A stretch of DNA of 64,000 bases from Bosea sp. Tri-49 (GTDB taxonomy: Bacteria; Pseudomonadota; Alphaproteobacteria; Rhizobiales; Beijerinckiaceae), in the NCBI RefSeq assembly GCF_003952665.1, contig NZ_CP017947.1, forward strand, positions 62,001-126,000, in the 5' to 3' direction. Shown here piece by piece: positions 24,736 through 34,441 of the stretch. Position 1 is the stretch's first letter, and each line of letters starts with the position of its first letter. The position numbers and the translations under genes are program-made. A model generated the notes under the pieces. That model was not told the DNA's origin. It searched no databases and saw only the letters and a list, made by a program, of their open reading frames with translations.

Positions 24736-25488
24736 ATCCCCACGATCAACGGCACGACCACGGCCAAGGGCCGCTCCACCAAGATCGATGCCTCGCTCGG
24801 CGAGATCCTGGACCGCCCGATCCCGGAGGAGCTCTTCGGCCTGATGGGCGCCTTTGAGGCCCGCAACGGACGCTTCGCCGTCATGACCGATCTGACCTAC
24901 ATGAAGCTGGGTATCTCCGACAGCGGCGCCCGCGTCCGCAGCGTCCATCCTGATATCGCAGGGACTCTGGCGGCGGCCGTCTCGGTCCGGTTCAAGATGT
25001 TCATCGCCGAGGCGGCGCTCGCCTATGAGCTCGTCCGCTGGGACGGCGCTACGCCCGGTACCGGGACCTCGATCGATCTCTACGGTGGCGGCCGCTTCTG
25101 GTGGCAGAGCGCCGAGGCCAGCCTGGCGCTGACGGCGGGCCTGACGATCGCGGATCTGACGCTGCGCCGCGACCGCGCCGTCGCGACATCCGGCGACGTG
25201 ACCTGGTTGGACCCGCTGGTCGGCCTGCGCGTGCGCCATCATTTTTCGCCGACCACGGAACTCGTGCTGCGCGCCGATATCGGCGGCTTCGGCGCCGGCA
25301 GCGATCTGTCCTGGCAGGCCATGGGCTATCTCAACTGGGAGTTCAACCGCACCCAGAGCGCGGCATGGAGCGGCATGCTCGGCTACCGGGCTCTTTATGT
25401 CGACTTCTCCAAGGGGCACGGCAGGTCGCGCTACGAGTACGACATGCTGACGCACGGACCGGTCGTCGGCGTGACGGCGCGCTTCTGA
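24736..25488 (+). pseudogene. outer-membrane protein lacking its N-terminus
   Basis: The frame is open from the junction at 24736 (PTINGTTTAKGRSTKIDASL, GEILDRPIPEELFGLMGAFE) to a stop at 25488 and ends HGPVVGVTARF with a terminal Phe. It matches an exported rhizobial beta-barrel protein family whose full-length members have a signal peptide and about 50 more residues before this point. The first in-frame ATG is at 24844, with no ribosome site or signal peptide. The barrel strands themselves are undamaged, so the truncation at the RND junction looks recent. Confidence 0.78.
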
Positions 25489-25553
25489 TCAGCATGGCAT
25501 TGAAAAGGCGCCTGCGCGCCTCCGGATTTTCCTTAGCAACTGGGGAGGCACAC

Positions 25554-26984
25554 ATGAAGATCACTCGTCGGTCCGCTGCACTCGGCGGATTGGGCTTGCT
25601 CGCCGGCACGGCGATGGCTCGCTCGGCGCTCGCCGAGCAGGGGGCGTTCCACGGCATCGGCGAAAGTCTCGAGGAGTTCTGGCTCGCGACCGACGCCTAC
25701 ATCTTCGGCTATCCGCTGGTGACGATGGAGATGACCCGTCGGATCATGACCAATGTCGCCGAGCCCGTTGGCACCCGGGCGCCGATGGGCCATATCATCA
25801 AGCTGCGCAACTATCCCGACGCCTCGTTCAAGGACGTCACGGCGCCGAACGCCGACACGCTCTACACGACCGCCTTCTTCGATGTCGGCAAGGAGCCCTG
25901 GGTCCTGAGCGTCCCGGATATGAAGGATCGTTATTTCCTGCTGCCGATGCTCGACGGCTGGACCACGGTGTTCCAGGTCCCGGGCAAGCGCACCACCGGC
26001 ACCGGCGCCCAGACCTATGCGATCACCGGCCCCGGCTGGAAGGGCACGCTGCCGGAGGGCGTGAAGGAATACAAATCGTCGACCAACATCGTCTGGCTGC
26101 TCGGCCGCATCTACTGCACCGGCACGCCGGAGGACTATGCCGCCGTGCACAAGCTCCAGGACGAGTTCAAGCTCGTGCCGCTGAGCGCCTATGGCAAGCC
26201 CTACACGCCGCCGGCTGGCAAGGCCGACCCGGCGATCGACATGAAGACGGCGGTCCGTGACCAGGTCAACCGCATGGATGCGGTGTCCTATTTCACCTTG
26301 CTCTGCGAGCTGATGAAGACGAATCCGCCTTCTGAAGCGGACGCCGCTCAGCTCGCGAGATTTGCCAGCATCGGCATCGTCCCCGGCCAGTCGTTCGATG
26401 CGAGCAAGCTCAAGGCGGATTTCGCCAAGCGCATCCCGGAGATCGCCTTCGACAGGATCATGCTCCAGTTCAAGATCAACAAGGCGATCACGCAGCAGAA
26501 CGGCTGGGCGTTCACCACGAAGACCGGCATCTACGGCACGGACTACCTGATGCGGGCGCTGATCACGGCGATCGGGCTCGGCGCCAACCGCCCGCAGGAC
26601 GCGGTCTACCCGACCTCGAAGGCGGATGCCGACGGGCACAAATACAGTGGAGCGAACAAGTACGTCATGCGCTTCCCCAAGGGGCACCTGCCGCCGGTCG
26701 AGGGGTTCTGGTCGCTGACCATGTATGACGACAAGTACTTCTTCGTGAACAATCCGCTGAATCGCTACTCCGTCAGCGCACGGCAAAACCTGCAAACCAA
26801 TCCGGACGGCTCGACGGACCTCTACATCCAGAAGGATTCGCCCGGAAAGGACAAGGAGTCGAACTGGCTTCCCGCGCCTGCCGGCGACTTCATCCTGATG
26901 CTGCGGATGTACTGGCCGAGCGAGACCGACCCGTCGATCATCAGCGGCAGCTGGACGATTCCTGCGGCCCGGAAACTCACCTGA
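25554..26984 (+). CDS. exported DUF1254/DUF1214 protein
   Basis: Encodes 476 residues from the ATG at 25554, with GGGGAGG upstream. A Tat-like signal (MKITRRSAALGGLGLLAGTA) is followed by DUF1254 (about residues 50-180: YIFGYPLVTMEMTRRIM, APNADTLYTTAFFDVGKEPW) and DUF1214 (about 340-460: PVEGFWSLTMYDDKYFFVNN, NRYSVSAR, NWLPAPAGDFILMLRMYWP). The combination is widespread in Proteobacteria as a periplasmic protein of unknown catalysis. The following HdeA-like gene is on the same strand and may have been in its operon. The family call is secure and the function is not. Confidence 0.93.
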   Translation: MKITRRSAALGGLGLLAGTAMARSALAEQGAFHGIGESLEEFWLATDAYIFGYPLVTMEMTRRIMTNVAEPVGTRAPMGHIIKLRNYPDASFKDVTAPNADTLYTTAFFDVGKEPWVLSVPDMKDRYFLLPMLDGWTTVFQVPGKRTTGTGAQTYAITGPGWKGTLPEGVKEYKSSTNIVWLLGRIYCTGTPEDYAAVHKLQDEFKLVPLSAYGKPYTPPAGKADPAIDMKTAVRDQVNRMDAVSYFTLLCELMKTNPPSEADAAQLARFASIGIVPGQSFDASKLKADFAKRIPEIAFDRIMLQFKINKAITQQNGWAFTTKTGIYGTDYLMRALITAIGLGANRPQDAVYPTSKADADGHKYSGANKYVMRFPKGHLPPVEGFWSLTMYDDKYFFVNNPLNRYSVSARQNLQTNPDGSTDLYIQKDSPGKDKESNWLPAPAGDFILMLRMYWPSETDPSIISGSWTIPAARKLT

Positions 26985-27067
26985 CGGTTCGGCGCCTGCC
27001 TTCTCCTGGGAAGGCATGCGCCGCCTTCCATGCTGCTTGTTCGCAGAATTCGAGAAATGGAGACGAC

Positions 27068-27425
27068 ATGATGATCCGCCAGGCCCTCGCCGCATCGGCC
27101 CTGAGCTTGCTGTTGCTGCAGGGCGCGAGCGCTCAGACTCCGCTGAGCGCCTACGCCGATGCCAAGGGTTACATCGACGTCCAGAAATTGACCTGCGCTC
27201 AGCTCGCGGGAACCTTCCAGGAAGATGCAGATATGCTGACCGCCTGGTATAGCGGCTGGTACAACGGCCTCGCCAAGGCACCTCCTCGAGGTCAAGAGAG
27301 CCAAGGAGGCGGAGCATGAAGTCATTCAGTACTGCAAGGCTAATCACGACAAGAAGATCATCGAGGCGATCGCCGTCGTGTTCAAGGACATGCGCGCGAA
27401 ACTCGGGGTCAAGATGAAGCCATAG
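27068..27425 (+). pseudogene. frameshifted HdeA-family periplasmic chaperone gene
   Basis: A signal peptide (MMIRQALAASALSLLLLQGA) is followed by LSAYADAKGYIDVQKLTCAQ and TAWYSGWYNGLAK, then at about 27280 the frame shifts. The rest continues one frame over as HLLEVKRAKEAEHEVIQYC, HDKKIIEAIAVVFKDM and KLGVKMKP to a stop at 27425. The conserved Cys pair (LTCAQ and QYCK) is split across the frames. The gene is otherwise intact, so the damage is a single recent indel or a sequence error. HdeA proteins are acid-stress periplasmic chaperones. Confidence 0.83.
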
Positions 27426-27538
27426 CGTCGACCTGCAGAATACACGGAGTCCCGCGCAGGCTGGGCTTTACGGCCTCGATGCCAGTCAAGGATGCCATCC
27501 CGGCCGCAACTATGGCCTCACCAGCAGGAGAATTCGCC

Positions 27539-27754
27539 ATGAGAGCTTTGGTTCTGGCAGCCGCCATGCTCGGACTTGGCGCGCTTGCCGTTCCGACGGA
27601 GGCGAACGCCGTCGTCTGTGCGCGCGGGGTCGTGAGAGCGGGATGTGTTGGCCCTAACGGGGCGGTCGTTGCGCGGCGCCCTGTTGCGGTCGTGGTGAGG
27701 CCGGCTCCGGTCGTCCGCTGCGCGATCGTCAACGGCCGAAGGGTCTGCCGCTGA
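27539..27754 (+). CDS. small exported Cys-containing protein
   Basis: Encodes 71 residues from the ATG at 27539, with AGGAG 8 bases upstream. A signal peptide (MRALVLAAAMLGLGALAVPT) is followed by a mature part of about 45 residues with VVCARGVVRAGCVGPNGAVV, then VVRCAIVNGRRVCR at the end. Four Cys suggest two disulfides in the periplasm. This small family recurs in Bosea/Methylobacterium-like genomes without assigned function. Confidence 0.75.
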   Translation: MRALVLAAAMLGLGALAVPTEANAVVCARGVVRAGCVGPNGAVVARRPVAVVVRPAPVVRCAIVNGRRVCR

Positions 27755-28029
27755 TCGGCGGGAGGCGGGGCTGCCCCGGAACGGCCTGCCAAGTGCACGG
27801 CGGACGCGACTGAATAAGGGCCGGAGGCCATCTGGCCGCCGCTAATGCTGCGAGCGTCTAGCGAGTGGGCCGATCGACAGCGTCCGCGTCTGGGCGGTCG
27901 CTCAACGTCAATAAATGGCGCAGGGCTGTCTCAGCCTATTTGACGGCGCTACCGATTGGATTGGAATAGGTGCGGACGAAATGATGTGAACTACGGCAGG
28001 TCGAGGCGGATCGAGCCCTTGGCTTCCCG

Positions 28030-28233
28030 GATAGAGCACGCGTCGCAAAGTCTGGTCGCCTTATTGGCGAATGGCGTCCGGTGCGACGAAGCCGCCGTGC
28101 GAGCGGCCATCCTCTCCCCTGGTCGAACGGCCAGACCGAAGGCCAGATCACCCGTCTCAAACTCGTTAAGCGGCAAATGTACGGCCGCGGAAAGATCGGC
28201 CTTCTCCAGGCGCGCCTGATCGGCGCGCAATGA
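28030..28233 (+). pseudogene. ISL3-family transposase, C-terminal remnant
   Basis: One frame gives SLVALLANGVRCDEAAVRAA. The homology then moves one frame over to PWSNGQTEGQITRLKLVKRQ and MYGRGKIGLLQARL before a TGA at 28231. The W-S-N-G-x-x-E-G-x-I-x-R-L-K motif is diagnostic of ISL3 transposase C-termini. It carries one frameshift and lacks the N-terminal part. No terminal inverted repeat was identified. Confidence 0.8.
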
Positions 28234-28278
28234 TCCCGAGCGTCAGCGAGATTGCGTCAGACCCAAACTTGCACGCCG

Positions 28279-28570
28279 AAACACAGGCAGCCAATACGCC
28301 AGCGAGCAGTTCCAGAAGCTCATGGCCGACAACGGCGTCACCTGCTCTATGAGCCGCTCGGGCAATGTTTGGGACAATGCCGCGATGGAGAGCTTCTTCA
28401 CATCGCTGAAAACCGAGCGGATCGGGGGCAGGCAGGTCTACCGGACACGCGACGAGGCGCGGGCCGACGTGTTCGATTACATCGAGCGGTTCTACAACGC
28501 CGTTCGCAGGCACTCCACCATCGGTGACATCAGCCCGCTCGAGTTCGAAAAGAAGGTGAGATTAGCTTAA
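28279..28570 (+). pseudogene. IS3-family transposase (orfB), C-terminal remnant
   Basis: The frame reads SQYASEQFQKLMADNGVTCS, MSRSGNVWDNAAMESFFTSL, YRTRDEARADVFDYIERFYN and RRHSTIGDISPLEFE. These are the rve integrase-core end of IS3-type transposases, with the catalytic Glu in MESFF present. The upstream DDE residues are missing, so it is inactive. It follows the ISL3 scrap by about 45 bases, one element truncated by the other. Confidence 0.88.
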
Positions 28571-28771
28571 CTCACCGTCCACAGAACCGGCACCCGGCCA
28601 GGGCGATTGAGTTCGAACAGGCGAAGCAGCCCTAAGGTCGCCCTCTCGGGGCACGGAGCGCCAAGTCCGACCGAACCTCATCGTGGGCGAACGATCTTGT
28701 TGTTGGCGTCGATCCAAATGCTAAATTCATGTCGATGATGTGCCCTTGCCCGGCAATAGGCAGAACGTCCG

Positions 28772-29011
28772 ATGACTGACAACGAAGACGAAATCGCGCT
28801 TTACGACTCCATTGAACGAGCGATTGCCAATGTTCGTGCAGCTCTCGACGCAATCGATCAAGCCTGGATTCGTGTAACCGCCGAGCGACCCAATCCGACG
28901 CCAGCCGCATTGTCTGCGCTCGACATGGCCGACGAGATGCTGACCGTGGCCCAAGAAGATCTGGCGCGTGCAAGAATAGCGCTAGCGGTCCATATGCCCC
29001 GTACGCAGTAG
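28772..29011 (+). CDS. hypothetical 79-residue helical protein
   Basis: MTDNEDEIALYDSIERAIAN, then VRAALDAIDQAWIRVTAERP and LDMADEMLTVAQEDLARARI. It is acidic at the start, helical throughout and probably cytosolic. The ribosome site is weak. It is convergent with the Hsp20 operon and shares a two-way hairpin with it. No family is recognised. Confidence 0.6.
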   Translation: MTDNEDEIALYDSIERAIANVRAALDAIDQAWIRVTAERPNPTPAALSALDMADEMLTVAQEDLARARIALAVHMPRTQ

Positions 29012-29012
29012 C

Positions 29013-29048
29013 AAAAACAGATGCGGCGGAACTTGTGCCCGCCGCATC
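29013..29048 (-). terminator. terminator of the Hsp20 operon
   Basis: GATGCGGCGG (29020-29029) pairs with CCGCCGCATC (29039-29048) in a perfect 10-bp stem. On the minus strand it is followed by TGTTTTTGC. It may also end the convergent plus-strand gene. Confidence 0.85.
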
Positions 29049-29063
29049 ATTGGTTGGGCTGGC

Positions 29064-29564
29064 TTAGTTTGCCTTGACCGTGATCTTTTTCACCTGAGTG
29101 AGCGCCTCCTGTGTTTTCGGAAGCGTCACGGTCAGGACGCCATTTTTGAATTCGGCGCTGGCCTTGTCCGTGTCGACGCCGCCCGGCAACGGGATCGAGC
29201 GGTAGAACGAACCATAAGCGCGTTCCGAGAGGTGATAGCCTTTATCGCTTTCGTCGCGTTCACTCCTCTTCTCACCTTTGACGGTAAGAGTATTGCTGGT
29301 GAGCGAAATATCGATTTCACTCTGGTCGATGCCCGGAAGTTCAATCGAGATCTCCAGTGCGCTTTCCATCTCGGTAACGTCGGCTTTGGGCCCGTCAGGA
29401 GCCCAGCGTCCGAACGCCCCGAACGGCTGATCGAACCGCTTCCAGAAATCATCGAAGATCCGGTTCACATCACGTTGGAGGGAGAAGACGGGGTTATCCT
29501 CCTCCCGTTTCGTGATTTCGCTCCCCTTGTTGCTACCCCAGGGGATCAGGTCTCTGATTGGCAT
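29064..29564 (-). CDS. small heat-shock protein Hsp20 (third of three)
   Basis: Encodes 166 residues from the ATG at 29564, preceded by AAGGAGG. The N-terminal arm (about 1-60) includes FSLQRDVNRIFDDFWKRFDQ. The alpha-crystallin domain (about 60-160) has LEISIELPGIDQSEIDISL, TLTVKGEKRSE, YGSFYRSIPLPGGVD and FKNGVLTVTLPK. It is an ATP-independent holdase chaperone that forms cytosolic oligomers. It is the last gene of a three-gene sHsp operon, 25 bases after the second. Confidence 0.95.
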   Translation of the reverse strand: MPIRDLIPWGSNKGSEITKREEDNPVFSLQRDVNRIFDDFWKRFDQPFGAFGRWAPDGPKADVTEMESALEISIELPGIDQSEIDISLTSNTLTVKGEKRSERDESDKGYHLSERAYGSFYRSIPLPGGVDTDKASAEFKNGVLTVTLPKTQEALTQVKKITVKAN

Positions 29565-29589
29565 CGTCAACCTCCTTGTGGTGCATGAC

Positions 29590-29994
29590 TTAAGCGGTCT
29601 TGAGCTCGATCTTGCGAGCCTTGGCCGGCGCTGCCTTGGGCAGGACCAGGCGCAGGACACCGTCTTTCTGCGACGCCTCGATGCCATCGCGGTCGATGTC
29701 CTCAGACAGCGTGAAAACGCGCTCATAGTCTCCCGCGCCATACTCGGCGTAGATCTGGCGATAGTTTTCGCGCTGCTGATCGGCGGCGTAACCGCGGATC
29801 GCCAACGTTCGCTTCTCGAGCGTGATATCAACTCCCTCCGAAGCGACCCCGGGCATATCGACGAGAAGAACCACCTCGTCCGTTGTCTCGTAGATGTCGG
29901 CGCGCGGCACGAATACCTGGCGCGAGCGGGTCCGTTCACTGCCGTCGAGCTTGCTCGTGACCTTTCGATCGGTTGTCTGCAGTTCTTGAGCCAT
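29590..29994 (-). CDS. small heat-shock protein Hsp20 (second of three)
   Basis: Encodes 134 residues. The ATG at 29994 is preferred because GGAGG lies 6 bases upstream; an in-frame ATG at 30006 overlaps the previous stop region and would add MEAK. The alpha-crystallin domain has PRADIYETTDEVVLLVDMPG, ITLEKRTLAIRG, YERVFTLSEDIDRDGIEAS and DGVLRLVLPKA. The C-terminus RKIELKTA carries an I-x-L dimer-contact motif. It is a holdase chaperone more diverged from its two neighbours than they are from each other. Confidence 0.94.
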   Translation of the reverse strand: MAQELQTTDRKVTSKLDGSERTRSRQVFVPRADIYETTDEVVLLVDMPGVASEGVDITLEKRTLAIRGYAADQQRENYRQIYAEYGAGDYERVFTLSEDIDRDGIEASQKDGVLRLVLPKAAPAKARKIELKTA

Positions 29995-30006
29995 CTTCGC
30001 CTCCAT

Positions 30007-30435
30007 TCATCCCCTGATTTGGATTTTCCTGGGCCGGTCCGCCTCCGGTCGATGCAGCTCGACTTCGAGCAGCCCGTTGGCAAAGCGCGCCTCCACCTGT
30101 TCCGGGTCGACGCGGAACGGCAGCTGGATCGTCCGGGAGAATCGTCCGTTGGGGCGCTCGCGGCGATGCCAGACGGACGCATCGTCCTGCGCCTTGCGTT
30201 CGCCCTTCAATGTCAGCGTATTCTCACGCACGGTCAGATCGACATCATCGGGAGCGATCCCAGGCAACTCGGCAGTCACTGCGACGCTGTCTTCGCCAAG
30301 CCAAAGATTGACCGGCGGAAACTCCTGAGCGGCGTCGGTCCTCAGACCACCCAGGCGCTGGTTCATCTCCTGTTGCATGCGCCGCATTTCCAGAAATGGG
30401 TCGAACCCGATGCGGCCAAAGTCCGATAACAGCAT
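30007..30435 (-). CDS. small heat-shock protein Hsp20 (first of three)
   Basis: Encodes 142 residues from the ATG at 30435, preceded by TGGAGGATGAC. The N-terminus reads FDPFLEMRRMQQEMNQRLGG. The alpha-crystallin domain reads VAVTAELPGIAPDDVDLTVR, TLTLKGER, GRFSRTIQLPFRVDPEQVEA and FANGLLEVELHRP. The C-terminal RKIQIRG holds the I-x-I motif. It leads the sHsp operon. The ribosome site sits inside a small potential hairpin, so temperature-dependent translation is possible. Confidence 0.95.
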   Translation of the reverse strand: MLLSDFGRIGFDPFLEMRRMQQEMNQRLGGLRTDAAQEFPPVNLWLGEDSVAVTAELPGIAPDDVDLTVRENTLTLKGERKAQDDASVWHRRERPNGRFSRTIQLPFRVDPEQVEARFANGLLEVELHRPEADRPRKIQIRG

Positions 30436-30827
30436 GTCATCCTCCATCGCTTCATGACTCGGCATGATGCCGCGCGCGCATGCGCGCTCCGGAGGCGTAT
30501 CGATCAATGGCAGGCGAGATGAAGCGATCCGGGCAAATGCCGAGCCGGTCGATCGCATGAGCTCGCGAAACGCGAGTAGGAGGGGTTCGAACAAACACCG
30601 GACCACATCCTCCTTACGAAGCGACATGAGCCGAACTCGGTCCACTCGGGAGTCGGACCGTCGTTCCCGCGCCAGGATCCGATAGCGGCATCCGGCGACA
30701 ACGAATTAGGGAGGGCAAAATGCGTTTCAAGGGGTGATCGCTCGCTGCCCCCCGCCCAAGCGTCACGCGCTTGCAGCCTCAGGCGGCCAACCTCACATCT
30801 CTGACCGTCGAGAATGCGGAGGTGAAA
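30436..30827 (-). promoter_or_regulatory. leader/promoter region of the Hsp20 operon
   Basis: This gene-free interval lies between divergent genes. Next to the sHsp start, GTCAT (30458-30454) can pair with ATGAC (30440-30436), placing the GGAGG in a 13-base loop. Further up lie a GGCA/TGCC hairpin (30461-30471) and a perfect GCGCGCATGCGCGC palindrome (30474-30487). This stacked-hairpin layout resembles RNA thermometers of rhizobial sHsp genes, but the diagnostic ROSE U(U/C)GCU motif is not seen. No consensus heat-shock promoter could be fixed. Confidence 0.35.
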
Positions 30828-31079
30828 ATGCGGTTCTCATCACTGGATTCGATTGATCTTGCTCGAGCGCAGGCCGCTTTGGACACCGCGTGGCGTGCCG
30901 TCAGGCCTGGCGTTCCCGTCGCTTCCATCCATGCCGAAAGAGAAAAGTTGGCGCAGGTCGTGGCCGACTTGGCGGGCCTCGCCGAGGATGAAGATGACTT
31001 GGCCCTTCGCGCCCTCCATCGTTACCGGCATCCATCGCACAGACGTTCGGACAGGCTGGCGCGAACGAGAGTCGGCTAG
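30828..31079 (+). CDS. small conserved protein, paralogue of the 34507-34722 gene
   Basis: Encodes 83 residues from the ATG at 30828, with CGGAGGTG upstream. It reads MRFSSLDSIDLARAQAALDT, AWRAVRPGVPV and LAQVVADLAGLAEDEDDLAL, then RALHRYRH and a basic tail. The first 65 residues align with the protein at 34507-34722 (FSSLTDPIYLARAEAALERA, EEDLAQRAIDRFR). It is helical and cytosolic. Family function is unknown; the neighbours suggest a stress-linked role. Confidence 0.68.
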   Translation: MRFSSLDSIDLARAQAALDTAWRAVRPGVPVASIHAEREKLAQVVADLAGLAEDEDDLALRALHRYRHPSHRRSDRLARTRVG

Positions 31080-31193
31080 CACCGCGATCGGACTTCAAAT
31101 CGGCTGCGCGGGCTCTTGAACCGAGCCGGCTTATTCCCAGATTTTTCGTCGCGAAGCTCTTCGCGCTGAAAGGAGTCATTGAGAGAGCCTGCG

Positions 31194-31529
31194 ATGCCAA
31201 AGCCGAATGTTCCAGTTCCGTTTGCCTCAACCGTATGCGGTGACGCGACGATCGATCGGTTGCTGCGGCCGAGCTGTTTTTATCGAAGGCCGCGAGATGT
31301 CCTCGAGGATAGGGCTTTAACGCCGGGAGAGAGACGAGCGATCTTGTCCTCCTGGGCCTCTGATGCCTGCGCGGTCACCTCATGCCCGCAGCTGAGGCAT
31401 CCTGATTTTGCCGCCGAGCCGGTCTCATTCGACGAGGTCATGGACGCGCTTATCGCACTCGATCGCGGTGACAGCCCAGATCGTGAGGTCGAGAGCCTGT
31501 CGCACGGCGCCGAGACTCTGTCAGCCTGA
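31194..31529 (+). CDS. conserved hypothetical protein of rhizobial stress islands
   Basis: Encodes 111 residues from the ATG at 31194; a TTG at 31179 with AAAGGAG 3 bases upstream is a rival start adding five residues. The sequence has VPFASTVCGDATIDRLLRPS, FYRRPRDVLEDRALTPGERR, AILSSWASDACAV and VSFDEVMDALIALDRGD. This pattern recurs in Bradyrhizobium and Methylobacterium next to heat-shock genes, with no assigned function. Confidence 0.72.
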   Translation: MPKPNVPVPFASTVCGDATIDRLLRPSCFYRRPRDVLEDRALTPGERRAILSSWASDACAVTSCPQLRHPDFAAEPVSFDEVMDALIALDRGDSPDREVESLSHGAETLSA

Positions 31530-31581
31530 TCGGAGGACATGGTGATGAGAACATTCCACTGCTTGGCCGGGGAGTATCACG

Positions 31582-31875
31582 ATGAAGCTCGATGAGTTTA
31601 AGCGGCCAATTATCGTTCTGACCGCCTTCGGGCTGCCAACCGTGATCTCCTCCGCAATGGAAGCATACCTCTTCTTGGCAGATTGGCCCGCGGGACGACG
31701 TGATCCAGCCCACAGCTTTGCCATGAAGGCCTGTCAGGCGGCTGTGCGCGGCGACATCGAGGCGGAGACGGCACGCGGCGTCTTTGCCGCCTTTGCCGAG
31801 AAGCAGGATATCCTGGCTCCGGATGTCGCCCTCATGTCCCGCGGGCCCCGAGCGGACCCGCGGAATTTCGCCTGA
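31582..31875 (+). CDS. DUF982 family protein
   Basis: Encodes 97 residues. It shows the DUF982 pattern: FKRPIIVLTAFGLPTVISSA, EAYLFLADWPAGRRDPAHSF, AMKACQAAVRGDIEAETARG, VFAAFAEK. Several DUF982 paralogues occur per rhizobial genome; the biochemical role is unknown. GGGGAG precedes the ATG. It is convergent with the Usg gene, with a strong hairpin between them. Confidence 0.85.
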   Translation: MKLDEFKRPIIVLTAFGLPTVISSAMEAYLFLADWPAGRRDPAHSFAMKACQAAVRGDIEAETARGVFAAFAEKQDILAPDVALMSRGPRADPRNFA

Positions 31876-31884
31876 GTTCGATCA

Positions 31885-31909
31885 GGAAGCAGCCCGGCGG
31901 GCTGCTTCC
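31885..31909. terminator. two-way terminator hairpin between DUF982 and Usg genes
   Basis: GGAAGCAGCCC pairs perfectly with GGGCTGCTTCC around GGC. It lies between two convergent genes. T tails are poor on both sides. Confidence 0.65.
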
Positions 31910-31911
31910 AT

Positions 31912-32181
31912 TCAATGCAGCTGGAATTCGCCGTTTATCGCGCTGAGATCGGCCGGCCCGATCAGATCCTTGTGCGTTACAGTGATGCGAAAGAGCTTGC
32001 CGTCGAGCTTGGCTTCCCAGAAGGCCAGAAACTTGTTGAGCTGCGGAAAGCGCGGCGCCAGATCGTAGTCCTGCCAGACATATTCCTGGAGGATCGAAGG
32101 GTGATCCGGCAGGCGGTAGAGGATGCCGGCAGTGGTCAGCCCGTAGCCCGCGATCTGGCGGGCGAAGTCGGTGGAAGCCAT
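31912..32181 (-). CDS. Usg family protein
   Basis: Encodes 89 residues from the ATG at 32181, with GGAG 8 bases and AAAGGA directly upstream; longer in-frame starts (32196, 32211) are possible. It reads FARQIAGYGLTTAGILYRLP, DHPSILQEYVWQDYDLAPRF and PQLNKFLAFWEAKLDGKLFR, then LSAINGEFQLH. This is the strongly conserved short Usg family of alphaproteobacteria, named for its place upstream of trpF-like genes elsewhere, with no proven activity. Expression here is divergent from groES. Confidence 0.88.
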   Translation of the reverse strand: MASTDFARQIAGYGLTTAGILYRLPDHPSILQEYVWQDYDLAPRFPQLNKFLAFWEAKLDGKLFRITVTHKDLIGPADLSAINGEFQLH

Positions 32182-32273
32182 TCCTTTCAGCTCCATGGTT
32201 GCACTGCTCATGGCAGCGCATGTGCAACGCTTCCGCAAGGCAGAAGTTGCATTTGCGCTGCCTTATCAGCCTG

Positions 32274-32300
32274 TTAGCACTCGATTAAAAAAAGTGCTGC
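32274..32300 (+). promoter_or_regulatory. CIRCE element (HrcA operator) of groESL
   Basis: TTAGCACTC (32274-32282), nine bases, then AAGTGCTGC (32292-32300). The CIRCE consensus is TTAGCACTC-N9-GAGTGCTAA: the left half is perfect, the right half matches at six of nine positions and the spacing is exact. It lies 136 bases before groES. HrcA repression relieved by heat is the established mechanism for this element. Confidence 0.85.
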
Positions 32301-32435
32301 CAGCCTCTTGAAGGCTAAAATGCGGCAAACCAAATCATCGCACGGGCAGGCGCCTTCAGGGCGCGCGGAACCTTGCCGCGAGACCCGTACGGGCCGCCCA
32401 TTGACATTGTGACTGATATGGAAATGGAGGAACTC

Positions 32436-32750
32436 ATGCTGTTTCGGCCACTGCACGACCGCGTCGTCGTCAAGCGCATCGACGCCGAGGCGAAGTCGAA
32501 AGGCGGGATCATCATCCCAGATACGGCCAAGGAGAAGCCGCAGGAGGGCGAGATCGTCGCTGTCGGGCCCGGCGGCCGCGACGAGCACGGCACGCTTGTC
32601 CCACTCGATGTCAAGGTCGGTGACCGCGTGCTGTTCGGCAAATGGTCCGGCACCGAGGTCAAGATAGATGGCGAAGATCTCCTGATCATGAAGGAGAGCG
32701 ACATCATGGGCGTGGTCGAGGCGGCCGCGACCCTCAAGCAGGCCGCCTGA
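32436..32750 (+). CDS. groES: co-chaperonin GroES
   Basis: Encodes 104 residues from the ATG at 32436, preceded by GGAGG. Key parts are [20 protein letters not shown], the mobile loop [30 protein letters not shown] and [20 protein letters not shown], then [14 protein letters not shown]. It forms the heptameric lid on GroEL. It is controlled by the CIRCE element upstream and cotranscribed with groEL 58 bases downstream. Confidence 0.98.
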   Translation: MLFRPLHDRVVVKRIDAEAKSKGGIIIPDTAKEKPQEGEIVAVGPGGRDEHGTLVPLDVKVGDRVLFGKWSGTEVKIDGEDLLIMKESDIMGVVEAAATLKQAA

Positions 32751-32802
32751 CGGGGCCCTTTTTCTGAACCATCAACCTGAAACCTCAAGTCTGAAGGAGT
32801 GA

Positions 32803-34434
<1,632 letters not shown>

Positions 34435-34441
34435 GCCCCGA

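Noticed and set aside
25533..27347. 604-residue open frame antisense to the DUF1254 gene
   Set aside because: It is Arg/Asp-rich shadow translation without a ribosome site; the sense strand has clear DUF1254/DUF1214 motifs and a signal peptide.
30436..30500. Classical ROSE element before the Hsp20 operon
   Set aside because: The U(U/C)GCU motif opposite the Shine-Dalgarno sequence is not found; only generic hairpins are present.
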